This document shows positions 1-13,347 of a stretch of DNA of 64,000 nt, piece by piece; positions within the stretch are counted from its first letter, which is position 1, and each line of letters opens with the position of its first letter. A program made the position numbers and the translations under genes. Where the stretch lies: positions 363,001 through 427,000 of the forward strand of contig JAFREQ010000154.1 of NCBI GenBank assembly GCA_025331565.1, given 5' to 3'. The notes under the pieces are model-generated. The model worked only from the letters and a program-made list of their open reading frames with translations. It searched no databases and was not told the DNA's origin. The DNA comes from Holacanthus passer. Taxonomy: Eukaryota > Chordata > Actinopteri > Pomacanthidae.

Positions 1-150
1 TTCTTCCACTCCAAACTGTTTCTGATGGAGCTGGCTTTGTGCACGGGGGCTTTGTCATGATGAACATGAAAGAGTTTTCCACACACTGTTGCCAGAAAGT
101 TGGAAGCACATTGTTTTCTAAAATATCATTAAGATTGCTCTGGGTTTAAA
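1..150 (-). pseudogene. Tc1/mariner-type transposase remnant (truncated, frameshifted)
   Basis: Read on the minus strand, this edge fragment gives a piece like LPTFWQQCVENSFMF and then, in another frame, HHDKAPVHKASSI. Together these resemble the segment around the second catalytic Asp of fish Tc1/mariner DDE transposases (pattern HDxAPVHKAxSI). The switch of frame between the two pieces means it cannot encode a protein. It is cut by the window start, so the rest of the element may continue upstream. The assignment rests on remembered consensus, not on a search. Confidence 0.65.
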
Positions 151-199
151 TTAAAGGGTTAGATCATTTTTTACAAAGTGGACTGAGGTACAAATCCAT

Positions 200-660
200 T
201 CTCAGTGTATTATTACCTACAGTAGTTGGTGGTCGGCACGCCCCAGTTTGGAGGCCTTCCGGCCCGGAAGCTGAGCAACGTAATGCTGTGTATGAATCAG
301 CAGTAAAATGTATTTTAGCCACTTAAGAAAAGGCCCATCTAAAAAAATATCAGTTTAAGTGTTGGCGATATTTAGAATATTTCTGCCACTTTATCTTGTC
401 ACACAGCCGTTTCAGACGAGGAACAGCCGCTGTTACATCGCTCTCTTCAAAGCCACCGCACTCCTTTGACAAAAACAGTAATTTTACCTTAGAAAACATG
501 GGAGTTGCTGGTCTGCCGCTGCCGTGATCGGTTGCTTTGTTTATGTCATTGTGTGACTTTGGTGTTTTAAAGGGTTAGTTTGGATCCAAACTAATACACT
601 GGCTATGGACAAGTACCTCATACAATCCCACTTCAGGAAATCCAAACTAACCCTTTCAGG
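200..660. repeat. diverged teleost interspersed repeat with a 17-bp inverted repeat
   Basis: The stretch resembles a non-autonomous repeat that I remember as common in fish genomes (a core near 'ggcacgccccagtttggag', and an end with 'agggttagtttggat'). A perfect 17-bp inverted repeat is visible at 569-585 and 640-656 (aaagggttagtttggat and its complement), which could form a hairpin with a 54-nt loop. No coding capacity is seen. The class is unknown to me. Confidence 0.55.
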
Positions 661-1294
661 AGCCCAAACCGGTGATAAGAGCTACAGTACAAAACGAGGA
701 CGAGGTTCTCACAGTGAATCTGGAGGCTTCCCATTCGTTCTCATTGACCAAAGCTCAGAGTAATGTTGTAACTTCATCTGTCCTCAGTGTTCTTCTGTGT
801 GTGAATCATGAAGGGAAACAAACTTACTGAGTAAGACTTGCTGTACTGAAATGAGGAAGTGATGTGCTCACTTGACTGTTCAGTGTCCCGCCAAGACACA
901 AGAAGATATAGTTGAATGTGTTTATGTATATCTAAGTTGTTCAAAGACACTGGACTTACTGCAGAAGCACAGTTTAGAAAGAGGTGTGTGTCTCTGTGTC
1001 AGGGTGTCTGGTTTCATGTAACTGCAGGTATGTGAACTCACCTCGGCTCCTCTGTGTGAGAGTGTGAATAAAACTTAGAAAAAAGCCTTATAGATGTGTG
1101 GAGTTGACCCCTACATCAGTTTACAGCTCACTCAACCGTCCTGTCAACATTAACCAGGAAGTGCAATTAAATACATTTTTTATTTCATTTTCTATTCACA
1201 TTTCTTTTCCTTTGACCACAAACCAAGACTCTGCAGAATGTGACTGCAACTCCTGTCAGGACTTGACTGAACCCACTCACAACCACAGGGTGTT

Positions 1295-1338
<44 letters not shown>

Positions 1339-2879
1339 ACATTCCACAGCTGTAGACCAGCAGATTAGAAACCCACACTTTAATTTCTTGAAATGAGGCA
1401 AAACACACTAAATGCTTCGTGGTCATATGTCGGGCAGATTTGTTTTCGTTTGTTTAAAGAAAAATTAAGTGCAGATTGTTTCCTGAAACACGTCACTGGA
1501 AAAATAAACCAACGGTTGTCTCTGAGCCAAAAACAAGAGCAAACTCAGCTGATGCCTTAAAGTTCCATCATGAAGACTGAAGGATTTATCATGAGCCTCA
1601 TTATGAGCCTCAATCTGAGCCAAGTGGCAGCCACCGCACCTGAGTGTTGAAGCACCTGAACATGCAAATGGAGAGAAATGCCCCAAATTGTCCTTCTTTA
1701 GATGACGGTCTCATAATTGTGTGTTTATAAGCATCAGAATTTCACAACCGGTGTAGCATATATCTACAAGAGCCTCAAGCAGTGATTGGCTTGGTTATCG
1801 GTTAATCTGATAATGATGTTCAGTTTTGACCTCATTACATCAGACGCAGCGAGGAGTGCGTCATGGTCCAGATTTCTCTCTGTTGCCCATCTGTTCTTTA
1901 TCTTCTGACCTGCCTATGTGGACTCACCTGCTCACTCACACAAATCAACCTGCTCTCACATCTGTCCAACACCTGAACCAGGATGTTTCCAGACCTCAGA
2001 GACTGAAAACACAGCCCTGCCTCTCAGACGGGATCACGGCCGAGACTCCTGTCGGTCACAGAGGACCTCGTGTCTCATTGACTGGTCTGTGACTGTGAGC
2101 AGATATGACCTGGAGTGACCTCCAGTTACTGTACAGCTGGTTCAGCCCCCTGTCGACTGCAGCTCGCTCTACCTCCATCCCTCTCTCTCTCTTCCTCTTT
2201 CTAAAAATCTCACCGAAAATCTGCTGACAAGGACCATTGAACTTGCACCATTTCAAACCATAGCTCAACAAACGCCACGTGCGCTTGTGATGAAAATAAG
2301 GTACTAATTTTGTCAGTTAGAAACACACAAGCATCGGTTGAGCGAGCAGCCAAAATGTGCGCTCGCTCTCTGCCGAGACAGGAGTTCAACACGTGGTGGA
2401 AGATGATGTATAGTATTATCCCACTCAGTGAGAAACCCTCTGCAGAGGCCTCTGCCAGCTGTTCTACAAGTGAGGCGATTTTATGTTTGGTCTGACTCTG
2501 CACAACTGAACCAATGACACAAATGTACAGCTTTCATTTTATCTGAAGAGTCCAGATTTATTATTACAATTGTTTTATTAAGTGAACGAGCTGGCTGTGT
2601 TTTCAGGAGTTGATGGTCACCACGTCGAACGACGGCATAAAAATATGGTTATTTCTAATAATTAATACAATTTACAAATGAAAATATATTAATAATCAGA
2701 TGTCTCAGATAGTCAGTACGGCACAATATAGTATGTTTTAATATTTCTGGGCCACCAAGTCAGGTCTCTTCAGCTCTTCAGCTTCAGCTCACCACAGCAG
2801 ACGAGTCCAAGTCAGCAGCTCTGTTCTTGAGTGAGAACCTCCCTCTGTCTGTCTCATACGTCTCCATCTCTGTCCTCAG
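661..2879. other. no gene seen; intron or upstream flank of carmil1
   Basis: I find no exon-like segment here. The short open frames lack splice context, and the expected N-terminal CARMIL exons (start codon and the Lys/Val-rich PH-domain strands) are not recognisable. A (CA)n run occupies 1299-1337. The stretch is most simply intron sequence of carmil1, whose first exons would lie upstream of the window. Confidence 0.6.
1299..1337. repeat. (CA)n microsatellite
   Basis: Uninterrupted CA dinucleotide run of about 19 units in non-coding sequence. Confidence 0.95.
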
Positions 2880-3311
2880 GCTTTGGCATCACATCGAGCC
2901 TACCTGCTGACAGCGCGGGTCCCTTCCAAGGTGAGTAAATCTGTGTGTGTGTGTGTGTGTGTGTTTATATTATTTCATTGAATCTCCACACATCCCCTCT
3001 TTACTCTGATCCATTCCCCGTCTTCCTTTTCCTCCATTCTCTTCCCTCTCTACAGCTGATCTTCATCTTCATTCTTTCCCTCCTCACTCAGAAAGATAAA
3101 GATTCTTTCTCTGTCTCATCCAGTTCTTCCTCCTGGTTCTCTGATTTATATTTTTCTCTCCTCCTCCTCCTCCTCCTCCTCTTTTCTTATTTGGTCACTG
3201 CAGACATGCTGCTGCTTGTTCCTCCAGAGTCAAGTTAGTTGTTTTTCCCTGTTTTTGTCGTGTTTTAAGATCGACAATGACAGCGGCCACAACATGTCCT
3301 GACACTCTCTC

Positions 3312-3356
<45 letters not shown>

Positions 3357-5004
3357 CCCTTTAACCTCCTCTCTTGCTCACGCTCAGTTCTCACGATGTT
3401 TTTTACTCATCTCTGTCCTTATTCCTCATTATGCTCTGGATAAACCCACACCAGTGCTGCGTCTGTGTTATTCCTCCACTTCTTCTTCCCAGTTCTCTGT
3501 TTAGCTGACTTGATATCGTAGCATCTCTTTCCCCTTCTCTCTCTCTCTCTCTCTCTCTTGCTCGATGTCCTTCTTCCCAGATGTGAACACGTCCCACCAT
3601 ATGGAGACATCTGATAGTTTTACCCAGAATGCAGCTGTGAGAACACAGCCTGTGGGAAAGGAAAACAGTGAGAGGAAGAAAAGTTCAACCTGGAGGGCGA
3701 CAGACAGAGAAAAACATGCTTGAAACCATAAAAAAGTAAAGACCAAGTATTTTCTTGAATGCTAAAAACAAATAGTGACATTTTTTTATATGAAACCTGT
3801 CGATGATAAGCTAATTCTAGACGTGTCTCTGTAGATTTTCTAGTCACTTCAGGTAAAGCTAATTAAAGACATCTCAGATTATAAGTCCTTGTCACACTGA
3901 AGCCTGAACTCATGAACTTCCAAGTTTTAAGCTTCATGAACCGCTGTAGAAATTATGGGTCATCAGAGTCCTGTATTATTTAAGGAGAAGTGAACCCATG
4001 GTTAAACGCAGTTCTAAAATTACTGATGCTCTTTCCTCTTTCTCAGCCTCTATTTTAATGGCTCTCTGGTCGCCGTCCAGCTTCATACAAATGACTGTGT
4101 GAATCAGACCAGACAACATATAAATAAGTTGGAAAGTGTGATGCAGAGTGAAACCGGGCTCTGGATTTTCTTCATGCTAAAACTAACTCTGGATGTTGGA
4201 CAGTGGGGTTGGGACTGGGCGTCTGAAATTTAAAACCCACATCCTGCTGAAGTGTCATTTAATAATAGTAATTTGAATTTTCTTAAAGGTACAAGCACCT
4301 TTTGCTGTGGACTGACCCCTTGTGGCCTCCTCGAGTTCGATGTTTGTTTGAAGCCGGACTCTCGCGCAGCTGAGGAAAACAAGTTTGCATTGTTGGCTTA
4401 AGCCCAAATTATACTTTCTGCATCTGCGTGAGGTTCCACGGGACAAATATTCTGCCTCTGTCTGCAAGTTCTGTGCAGACTGTCTACAAACTGTGTGACT
4501 GTGCAAACTGTGTGAAGCACGTGTGCGATCTGGTCTAAACAGAACTGTGTCCACTGTCTGTGTCCACGACAGCTTCGGACTATAGTATATACACTATAAT
4601 CCTCTTCTAATAATGTGAAGTTAGTGAAATGAATTGATTTCTAATTCCCTTCTTCATTGTGCCTGTAGTTACGAGTCCAAAATTAAAGATTTGATTTAGA
4701 AACAGTTCCTTTTAACCAAACTTTAATTCTTATTGAATCCATGTACAAAACCTGAATCACTCTTAAAAACGACCAGATCTCGAGAAGTTACTGTTTATTT
4801 TTAAGAACTATTTCTATAAGTGACTTCTCTGCTCTATAGAAACTTTAACTAGGCTACATTTCCATCTACAATCTCACAGTATGATTAAACATGTTTGTGG
4901 ACATATCAGTTCAAAAACAACAAGACTCACACATAAAACCTGTCGAGCTCCGTCTGCCAGCTGACCCCTGATCTGTTGTTCCAGAGTGGGCCAGTGGTTT
5001 TTCT

Positions 5005-5071
<67 letters not shown>

Positions 5072-7069
5072 ACAGAAACAGAGGGTGGTTTGTTCCTCGG
5101 TGTGTACTGTCCCGGCAGAGAGAGGCAGCAGAGGGAGAAAAAAAGACAATGGAGGAATTTAACAGCTGGCAGGGGAAGGAGGGGAGGGGGCCGTTTTTCA
5201 CTTTGCCCCTCGTCTCTCTCTCTCTCTCTCTTCCTCTCTCTTTCTGTTTCATTCTCTCCCTCCCATTTATTCACATAATTTTCTCTCTAGATTTCTTAAT
5301 AATTTACTTCTGTCGTCTCTTTTTGTCTCTTCTCTCTCTTCTTTCACTTCTTTATCCGACAGTGTGACTTCTTTTATTCATTCCCTCTCTTGTTCAATCT
5401 TTCGCTTTCTTTTTAATAACTCCCCCTTTGCTGGCTCTGTCTTTGTTTTTCTCCTTCTTTCCTCCCTTTCACTTGCCCTCTTGGCAGCGAGTTAAGAATC
5501 CACTTTTATTTTTTGCTGTCTCTCTGGATTCAAAGGGAAATGTGTGTGAGGTTGTGACTCTGCTCCAGACATTTGTTCTGCAGACTATTTGTAGCTTGTG
5601 TTTTTTACATTCCTATTGTCTCTGTGATTTTTTTCCCTATTTCCAGGCTTTGTTCAAGCTCTTAAAGTAAGAATGTCCATCTGTGCTCTGTTGCTGATTC
5701 ATTTATTTCAAAGGATTCAGACTTTGCATTTACCTGTTCTGTACATCACAGCCCTGCTCACCTGTGTCTGCCTCTGAGCAACACTGGAGAGATTTCTCTC
5801 TGGGATTATTGATAATATATAATGAAAATCCTTCCGTTATATATAACCCATCCATTCACTGAAGCTTTTAAAGCGACTGCTTGGTTAAAGAAGACTTGTT
5901 TCCAATCGAAGGTCATTGTGACACAGTCAACTCTCTTGTCTTAAGCTCTCATCTCTGCTGCAACACAGAACAAGTTGGAGCTTGATGAGAGTCAGCTCAG
6001 TCAACCTGAACAGCATTTTAAGGAAGACAGCACATCCTTTCTCTCTTAGTACAAGTTAAAAGTTACATTTACAAGCAACGAAATGCTTCTTTATTCATTT
6101 CAGTCAACGCAGCTTCTCTTGGTCTGTCATGACCAGTAGCTCCTGATGGTCAGTATTAGCTTGTTGCTGGACTCTTCAGTTTGCTGACTTCATGACTCTT
6201 CTCTACTTCGCTGCGTTTCAGCATTTATCTTTATCCCGTAATGGTCAGTTCTAGTCACAGTCGCTGCTGATCAGCAAAAGTCACATACTGTAGGTCAGCT
6301 TGATGCACAACATGGCCAAATGTGTGTGGACACCTGAACATTACACCCATAAGTGATCTTCACATTAGATATTGTGGCCGATCACATGTGCTAACAAAGT
6401 CATGGCAGGCTGAGACCTTTAGTCTCCATCTGTTCAGTTGTTTTTCTGATTAAAGCTGTGGCCTCAAATACTTAGAACTCTATATCACATGTCTCTCTCT
6501 CTCTTTCTATCTCTATTTTTCTTTTCTCCTTCTGCTTTGATTTATGAAGTGAAGGCATAAACCTCAAAAACAAATTAAAAAAATGTTGAAATGAATGTAC
6601 TTTTCTTTGGAACATAGGCTGCATCCATTAAAAGAAGACAACACACCTGAGAGTGTGTGTACGTCACCTGAAATCTGTCTGCACCCAGTTAATGAAAGAT
6701 TTTTCTGTCTGTGTCTGGTGAAGGTTTCCTGGGAAAAATCCTCCCTGTTCTCAGGAGGAGGCAAATTAACCAGTTTAGGTTTTTTCCTGTGTTCACATTG
6801 TGGAAAAAGTTCTCCTTTGGGACTCATAACTTTCCATTTGTGATTTGTTGAAGAAAAAAACAAAAAAAGCCAACAGGCTGTTTGTGTGTTTTCCCAAACC
6901 TCAACATGTTGCTCTTGTAATGTTGCTATAAATAAGATGTCGAAATATAAGATTAACTTCATGTATTTACTGTTGCATTTCGTAATCTGTCTCCTCCTGC
7001 TTATTTCAGGTTGAACAGTCCTTCAGCTACTTGGATATCATGGGAATCAGCAGCAACAAGCCCACTCAG

Positions 7070-7126
<57 letters not shown>

Positions 7127-10100
7127 TAAAGCAGTAATGCAAATAAGTTTTGCGTTCTTGTTCATTACATTTATGACAAACAAACACACCTGACCACGCC
7201 TGGATTGCAGCTTAAAAGTTACACACACACTCACACACCGCCACAGAAAACAAATCACTGATGTCTTTCAACGCCGCCTACGTTTCAGGGAGGGTGGGGG
7301 GAAACTGATGACTGATTCATTGACTAAATTTGTACACAAGAGCTTTGGGAGTTGGGAACATATTCCTTCTTGACACAAAACATAATGTACAAAATATGAA
7401 TCCTCCCAATATGTTACCTTGAACCTTCCTGTGTAAACTCATTTGTGTCAAGGTTTAAAGGTTTAGACACTGAATCCGCTTCTCTTCATCTTTCATAACA
7501 CATCAAATTAGTGAGGATACCTGCTTTCAACTTTACTCCCTGCTCAGTCTATTTCATGGAAACCACACCATGTGACAGCAGGATGCATTTTGACTCATCT
7601 ATTTCTTGTTCCTCTGTGTGTGTCGCCCCCTGCAGTTGGTGTTGGAGTATGAGCGCGGGCCGTGGAGCCTCCGGCTGGCCTCCGTCGAGGAAGTGGACGA
7701 GGTGATCGCTCACATCGGCAGCTGTCTGCAGCGGATCTGCCCCGCCAGCTCACCTGTGTAGGTACCAGTCAAGAGCTCTGTAAGAGGAACGAGAAGAGGA
7801 GCACCTCAGGGTCTCTCAGAGGGAAAATTCAAACTGTCCTTTGAATGTTTATTAAGGGACTAGGTGGAATTTAAACACTCCAAATCATGTGTAGCATTAA
7901 AGATAAGAGACGAAAGTATCTATTAGTCTTCTACCATGTGAGAGGATACACCGAGTTTTCCTTTCTGAGATTTAGATCAAGTTTAGATGTGAATGTTTCT
8001 CTTTTTCTTCATCCCTCGTTCTCATCCTCTCTCTGTAAGGAAGAAAGGTGATGAAGAAGGTGAGTTTGAAGCCTCCAGAGAGGACGGCCGCCCTCCAGGC
8101 CGTCTGGGACGAACAGGGCTCGGCAGATCTGGGACCCTGCGGTAAATCAGCCTCAAAGTCTGACACATGTATCCAGTCAAATGTTTCAAGTTTCTGTGTT
8201 GAAGCTCTAAAAGTTGTTGCTTTGACTCGATGCAGGTGGATTTTCTCATCAGTACTGGTGTATGTGTGATTATCTGGGTCTGCCGTACAGAGAGGAGGTC
8301 CAATGGGTCGGTGCTATACATACATATATTTCTGTTCATATACGTTGTTCTATTTCCTCTTTTGGTTGTTTTGGTTCTTTTTTTTTTTTTTTAATTTATC
8401 TGCTGCTTTTATGCACTTTGACTGACTGACTACTTTCAGGTGTTTATTATTATTTTCTTCTGCTTAATATTGGTTTTCTTATTTGGGCTTCTGTTGCTTC
8501 CTCATGTGATATATTTTTTCACTTTGTCCTCCAGTGTTCTGCTTCTTGCTTTTTCTTCTGCTTCTTCATCTACCTCTTCTTATACGTTGTATTGTTCTGC
8601 TCATGTATTTTTTGCTTTTCAAGCTGCATGTATTTACCCCTGTTTGTGTTTCCACCATCTTCGTCTTTGCTTTTCTGCTGCTGTTGAGTTTAACTTTGTG
8701 CTGTTCCTGAACACACCATCATGAGGCTCTTTCCTCTCATCTCACCTGTTGTCATCTTCACCTCCTCCAGGATGTGGACACCATCTATCTCACCCAGGAC
8801 ACCAGAGAGCTCAACCTGCAGGACTTCATCCACCTGGAGAACAGGTACGTGCTCCGCTCAGCACTTTGGGTTCATCGTGTTTCGTTTGTGTGACTACGAA
8901 TTTCAAAACTTTGACATTAAGGTGAAGGTGAGCTCCATAGAATCTAATGTCTGACAGCTGTGTCTGTAAGATTTGCTTTGTTTTTCCCTGCAGGGATCTG
9001 GTGGCGATCATCGCAGCTCTAGAGCACAACCAGTGGTTCACTAAACTCTCCACCAAAGACTACAAACTGGTAACATTAATACAAACAGCTGAACTCGAAA
9101 TGTGACAGTAGAAACCACTTAATATGGGAAGTCAGTCAAATGATCAGTTGCTGAGTGTGACCTCTAATAACTAAGTCAAAAATCTCTGGCAGTACCAGAT
9201 ATATTAAGCTAATTCTTCCTTTGCTTCTTTGAAATCTCACTGAGATAAAATGAATTTAAAGACGTGTGTGTGTTTATGCCAGTCGACAGACGTGTGCGAA
9301 CAGATCCTCAGAGTTGTGGCTCGGTCCAGCCGGCTGGAGGAGCTGCTGCTGGACAACGCTGGACTGAAGAGGTCAGAGGTCAAAAAACTGAATGCCCTGC
9401 TTGTGTTACGCACGTGTGCATAAATCTTACTAGTTGAATTCACCAAGTCAGCTGATCAGTAATTTTTTATTGTAAATAAAGAGTAAAGGTAAATAAGGTT
9501 TGCGACCATTTGGGATGACAAATGTATTTTAGCTTGTTGGTTTTTGTGTTTGTAATATATCAGCTATCAGCTATTTTGTTTCTACTCTTCTACAGTGATT
9601 TTGCTCAGAAACTGGCCGGTGCTCTGTCACACAACCCGGCCTCCACGATACACACACTCAACCTGAGCAACAACTCGCTGGAGGACAAAGGTTAAAACGT
9701 TTGCCCACACACACACAACCTGTACATGTTTTTTATAATCTAGAAAAATAGCAGATATGTGTTATCTTTTTATCTATTGAAAGACTGTTGTCTTGTTCTA
9801 TTACACATTTCCTGTTGAAGAATTTGCATTAAAATGATCTCTAATAGTTTTAAATGTGGCTGAAACATACGTTCTGTTACTGTTGGCTTTCAGCTGAAGT
9901 GATGCGCCCTCTGGTGGCCATGTTGGAGCCTGTCAGCTCTTTAAATAATAACTTCAGTGACTGAACGTGTGTCGCTTTCTGCAGGTGTTTCTGCTCTGAG
10001 CGCTCAACTCGCCAAGCTGCCCATGGGTCTGAAGCACCTGAGCCTCTCCAGGACCTCCATGTCTCCCAAAGGTGAACACATATGAAACAAAGATATAGTA

Positions 10101-13100
10101 ATATTTCATTATTGTCCTGAGTTATTTTTTCAGGAGACTATGTTTGTCATGTTTCTTGCAGGTGTGAACAGCCTCTGTCAGGCTCTCTGTGCAAATCCAG
10201 CCGTCGCCTCCGCCCTCACACACCTCGACCTGTCGGGAAACTCGCTCAGAGGCGACGACCTGCAGGTGCGCAGCCACCTCTCCTCCTCATGTCAGATCTC
10301 AACCTCAGTGTTGATTCAAGCTTTTCAGAAAACATTAGACAGAATTGAAGAAACACAGCAGTCAGTCTACAATCGAGGCTGTTTTTAAGTTCTTGAAGAA
10401 TTTGGAGATCTGAGGTTTTTACACCAGTGATGTGTTGTAGATTCTTAATGTGGTTTTTCTTCTACACAGAACCTGCACAGTTTCCTGAGTCACTCAAACT
10501 GCCTGGACACTCTGGATCTGTCCAACAGTGACTGCTCTCTGGAGCAGGTAAAAGCAGCTCATACACACACACACACATACAAACATATACACTTAAACAC
10601 ACTTTGGAGACTTTGACTGAAGTAAAGACAGTTTCACAATAAAAAATACAGCCTCTCCATGAACCAATGAAAGTGGTAGACAAAGTCAATAACACCATGT
10701 TGATGTTCTTCACAATGATGGTTTACACATTCTGTAAGAGGTTGAGTTGTGTTGAGCCCGGTTTTAGTTTTATGGGATTTTTCTGTGCAGTTTCAGCCTC
10801 TATTGCTGAAGTTCAGTGTTTGTGTTTTTCAGGTGTGTGCATCACTGCTCAGAGGATCTTTGAAGCATCTTTCTGTCCTCAACATGTCAAAAACAGTCTT
10901 CTCTCACAGGTCAGATATTCAGCTCTCACCCATCACTCTAACAGCAGTCAACTCAGGAAATTAAATGTTATTACAGACTAAGTTCACACTTTGAACTGTA
11001 TTTTTGATTTTGCAAAGGCAACATACCAACATTCAACAACTGTCACCATTAAATATAGATTAAAAGTACATGTAACCAGCGGTTTGAGATGTATTGCTGC
11101 TCTACAGTGTTGATTTAAACTTGTCTCTCCTCATGTTCACGCAGGAAGTGTAAAGAAATCCCTCCGTCCTTTAAGCAGTTCTTCAGCTGCGCTCAGGCTC
11201 TGAGCTCAGTCAGTCTGTCAGGAACCAGGCTGCCGCTGGAGGCTCTGAAGTAAGAAAATGTCCACTGAAGCCTGATTTTACCCATTTTACCTTTAGTTTT
11301 CAAACATATCAAATATCAAGCTTCAGCGATGTCACTGCTTTCTGGAAGTTGTTGTTAAGCTGTCGGCCTGATGAGTCCATGGCTTCTCTCTCTGCAGAGC
11401 CTTGTTGTTGGGACTCGGCTGCAACCCTAACCTCAGTGACGTGTCTCTGGATCTCAGCTGCTGTGAGGTACAACTACAACACAACACAATGACACAAGTT
11501 TACGTTTACAAATATACAAAAACAGCCAGTGATAATTTAGCTAGTTATTGATCAGTATCTATATTGAGACCTGACCCTCTTCTGCTCCCAGCTGCGGTCA
11601 GCAGGCTCCCAGATCCTGGAGGGTTGTGTCGCTGAGATTCCCAACATCTCCAGTCTGGACATTTCTGACAACGGTGAGGACATTTTAGATTTGGAACATT
11701 TATGATGGAGCTGATTTGACTTTGAATCGTGGCCTGCTCATGTTTCTGCTCTGCTCTGCTCAGGTCTGGACATGGATCTGACCACCCTGCTGGTCTGGCT
11801 GTCCAAGAACCGCTCCATCAGACACCTTTCCCTGGGCAAAAACTTCAACAACATCAAGTCCAAGTGGGTGACAAACCGACAGCGAGCACTGTCTCCAAAA
11901 TACTCCAGCACTTCCAAAAAATACAATTCAGCTGGATAAAGAATTAGTAATAAATAATGAATGAGTTAGTAATGCAGTAATTAGGTGCCATGTACATTTT
12001 TAATTGAATTACTCTTTACGTTGGTTTGTCACTTATTCACATTTTAATTGTCTTCTAATTTTTCTCCAGGAATGTGGCTCCTGTCCTGGACAATCTGGTT
12101 CACATGATCCAAGAGGAGGACTCAGTGAGTGAAACTTAAAACATCACGTCATGTCAAAATGTTTTTCTTTGCTGTCGTTCATTCAGTCTCTTTCTTTGTG
12201 TCCGCCTGGTTCTTCTTCCTTCTCTATCCATTAATCACTTTGGGCATTTATTTAATACTGAAGCATTCATTGGACACTTTGATTAAAATGGCTGATTAAA
12301 CTGTAAAATCCTCTCCATCATCCTCGCTGTCACTGGCTGCAGCAACACCTCTCCATCATCCTCAACGCTCTGGGCAGCAACACCTCTCTGACCAAACTGG
12401 ACATCAGTGGAAATGCAATGGGAGACATGGGAGCCAAGATGTTGGCCAAAGCCCTGCAGATCAACACCAAACTCAGGTGAGCAAGAAAACAGGATCGTCC
12501 TGCACCAATGTAATCACAAAGCTTAGGTTTGGGCGCTATTAAAGCTGTCAGGTGACTTTTAGAGGCCGTGCTGTCTGTCTGGATCTGAGACAAGAGAAGA
12601 AAAAAGAGTCCAGCTCTCTTTGGATAAAGTGCTGCTTTACTGACATTTAGGATGAGGGATGGGAAGAGGACTGCAATAAAAAGTTTATGTAACGTGAACT
12701 GACTTCAAATGTAATGTGATCTCCTTGGTTTGTGTGTGTGCAGGACAGTAGTGTGGGACAGAAACAACATCAGTCCTCAGGGTCTGCAGGACGTCGCTGC
12801 GGCTTTGGAGAAGTAAGTATGAAGGAGTCAAGGTAACACGTCTCATATTAACAAAGCCAGAGTCAAACAAGGTGTTGCTGCATGCTACAAGCTGTGCCCT
12901 GACTTTGTGCTAGTATGAAGGAATAAGTCATGTTAATTTGCTTTTTCCTCTCTCCACCAGGAACTACACCATTCGCTTCATGCCTGTTCCCATCATGGAT
13001 GCTGCTCAGGCTCTGAAGGCGAGCCCAGAGAAGACGGAGGACGCTTTACTGAAGGTTGTTGTTGTTTCTGTAAATATGGATCCATGTAGATTCTTGCAGT

Positions 13101-13302
13101 TTTGTAAAGAGTTCTGCAGCCTCCACTGTATTTCGTTCACATTTCTGAAAGTACTTTTGAGACTTTATTTTGAGTTTGTCGGTGTTTTGTGATGCAGATG
13201 GAGCAGTACCTGCTGAGGAACCACGAGACACGCAGATACCTCCAGGAGCAGGCGTACAGGCTGCAGCAGGGAATCGTCACCACCACCACGCAACAGGCAG
13301 GC

Positions 13303-13347
<45 letters not shown>

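Larger units (their letters stand above)
2931..7009. other. large carmil1 intron, no other gene
   Basis: Intron between the first two visible carmil1 exons. It holds (TG)n near 2942-2961, (CA)n near 3316-3354, pyrimidine-rich tracts near 3140-3185 and 3530-3560, a 62-bp (TG)n at 5008-5069, a CT-rich tract near 5213-5420, and a mobile-element end-like sequence at 6305-6365. No open frame here has splice or homology support. Confidence 0.7.

Noticed and set aside
4911..5278. Open frames of about 100 codons across the TG run
   Set aside because: Made almost entirely of the dinucleotide repeat (His-Thr or Cys-Val runs).
6564..6962. 132-codon open frame on the minus strand in a carmil1 intron
   Set aside because: Contains no recognisable domain and has low-complexity ends. 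It overlaps ordinary intron sequence.
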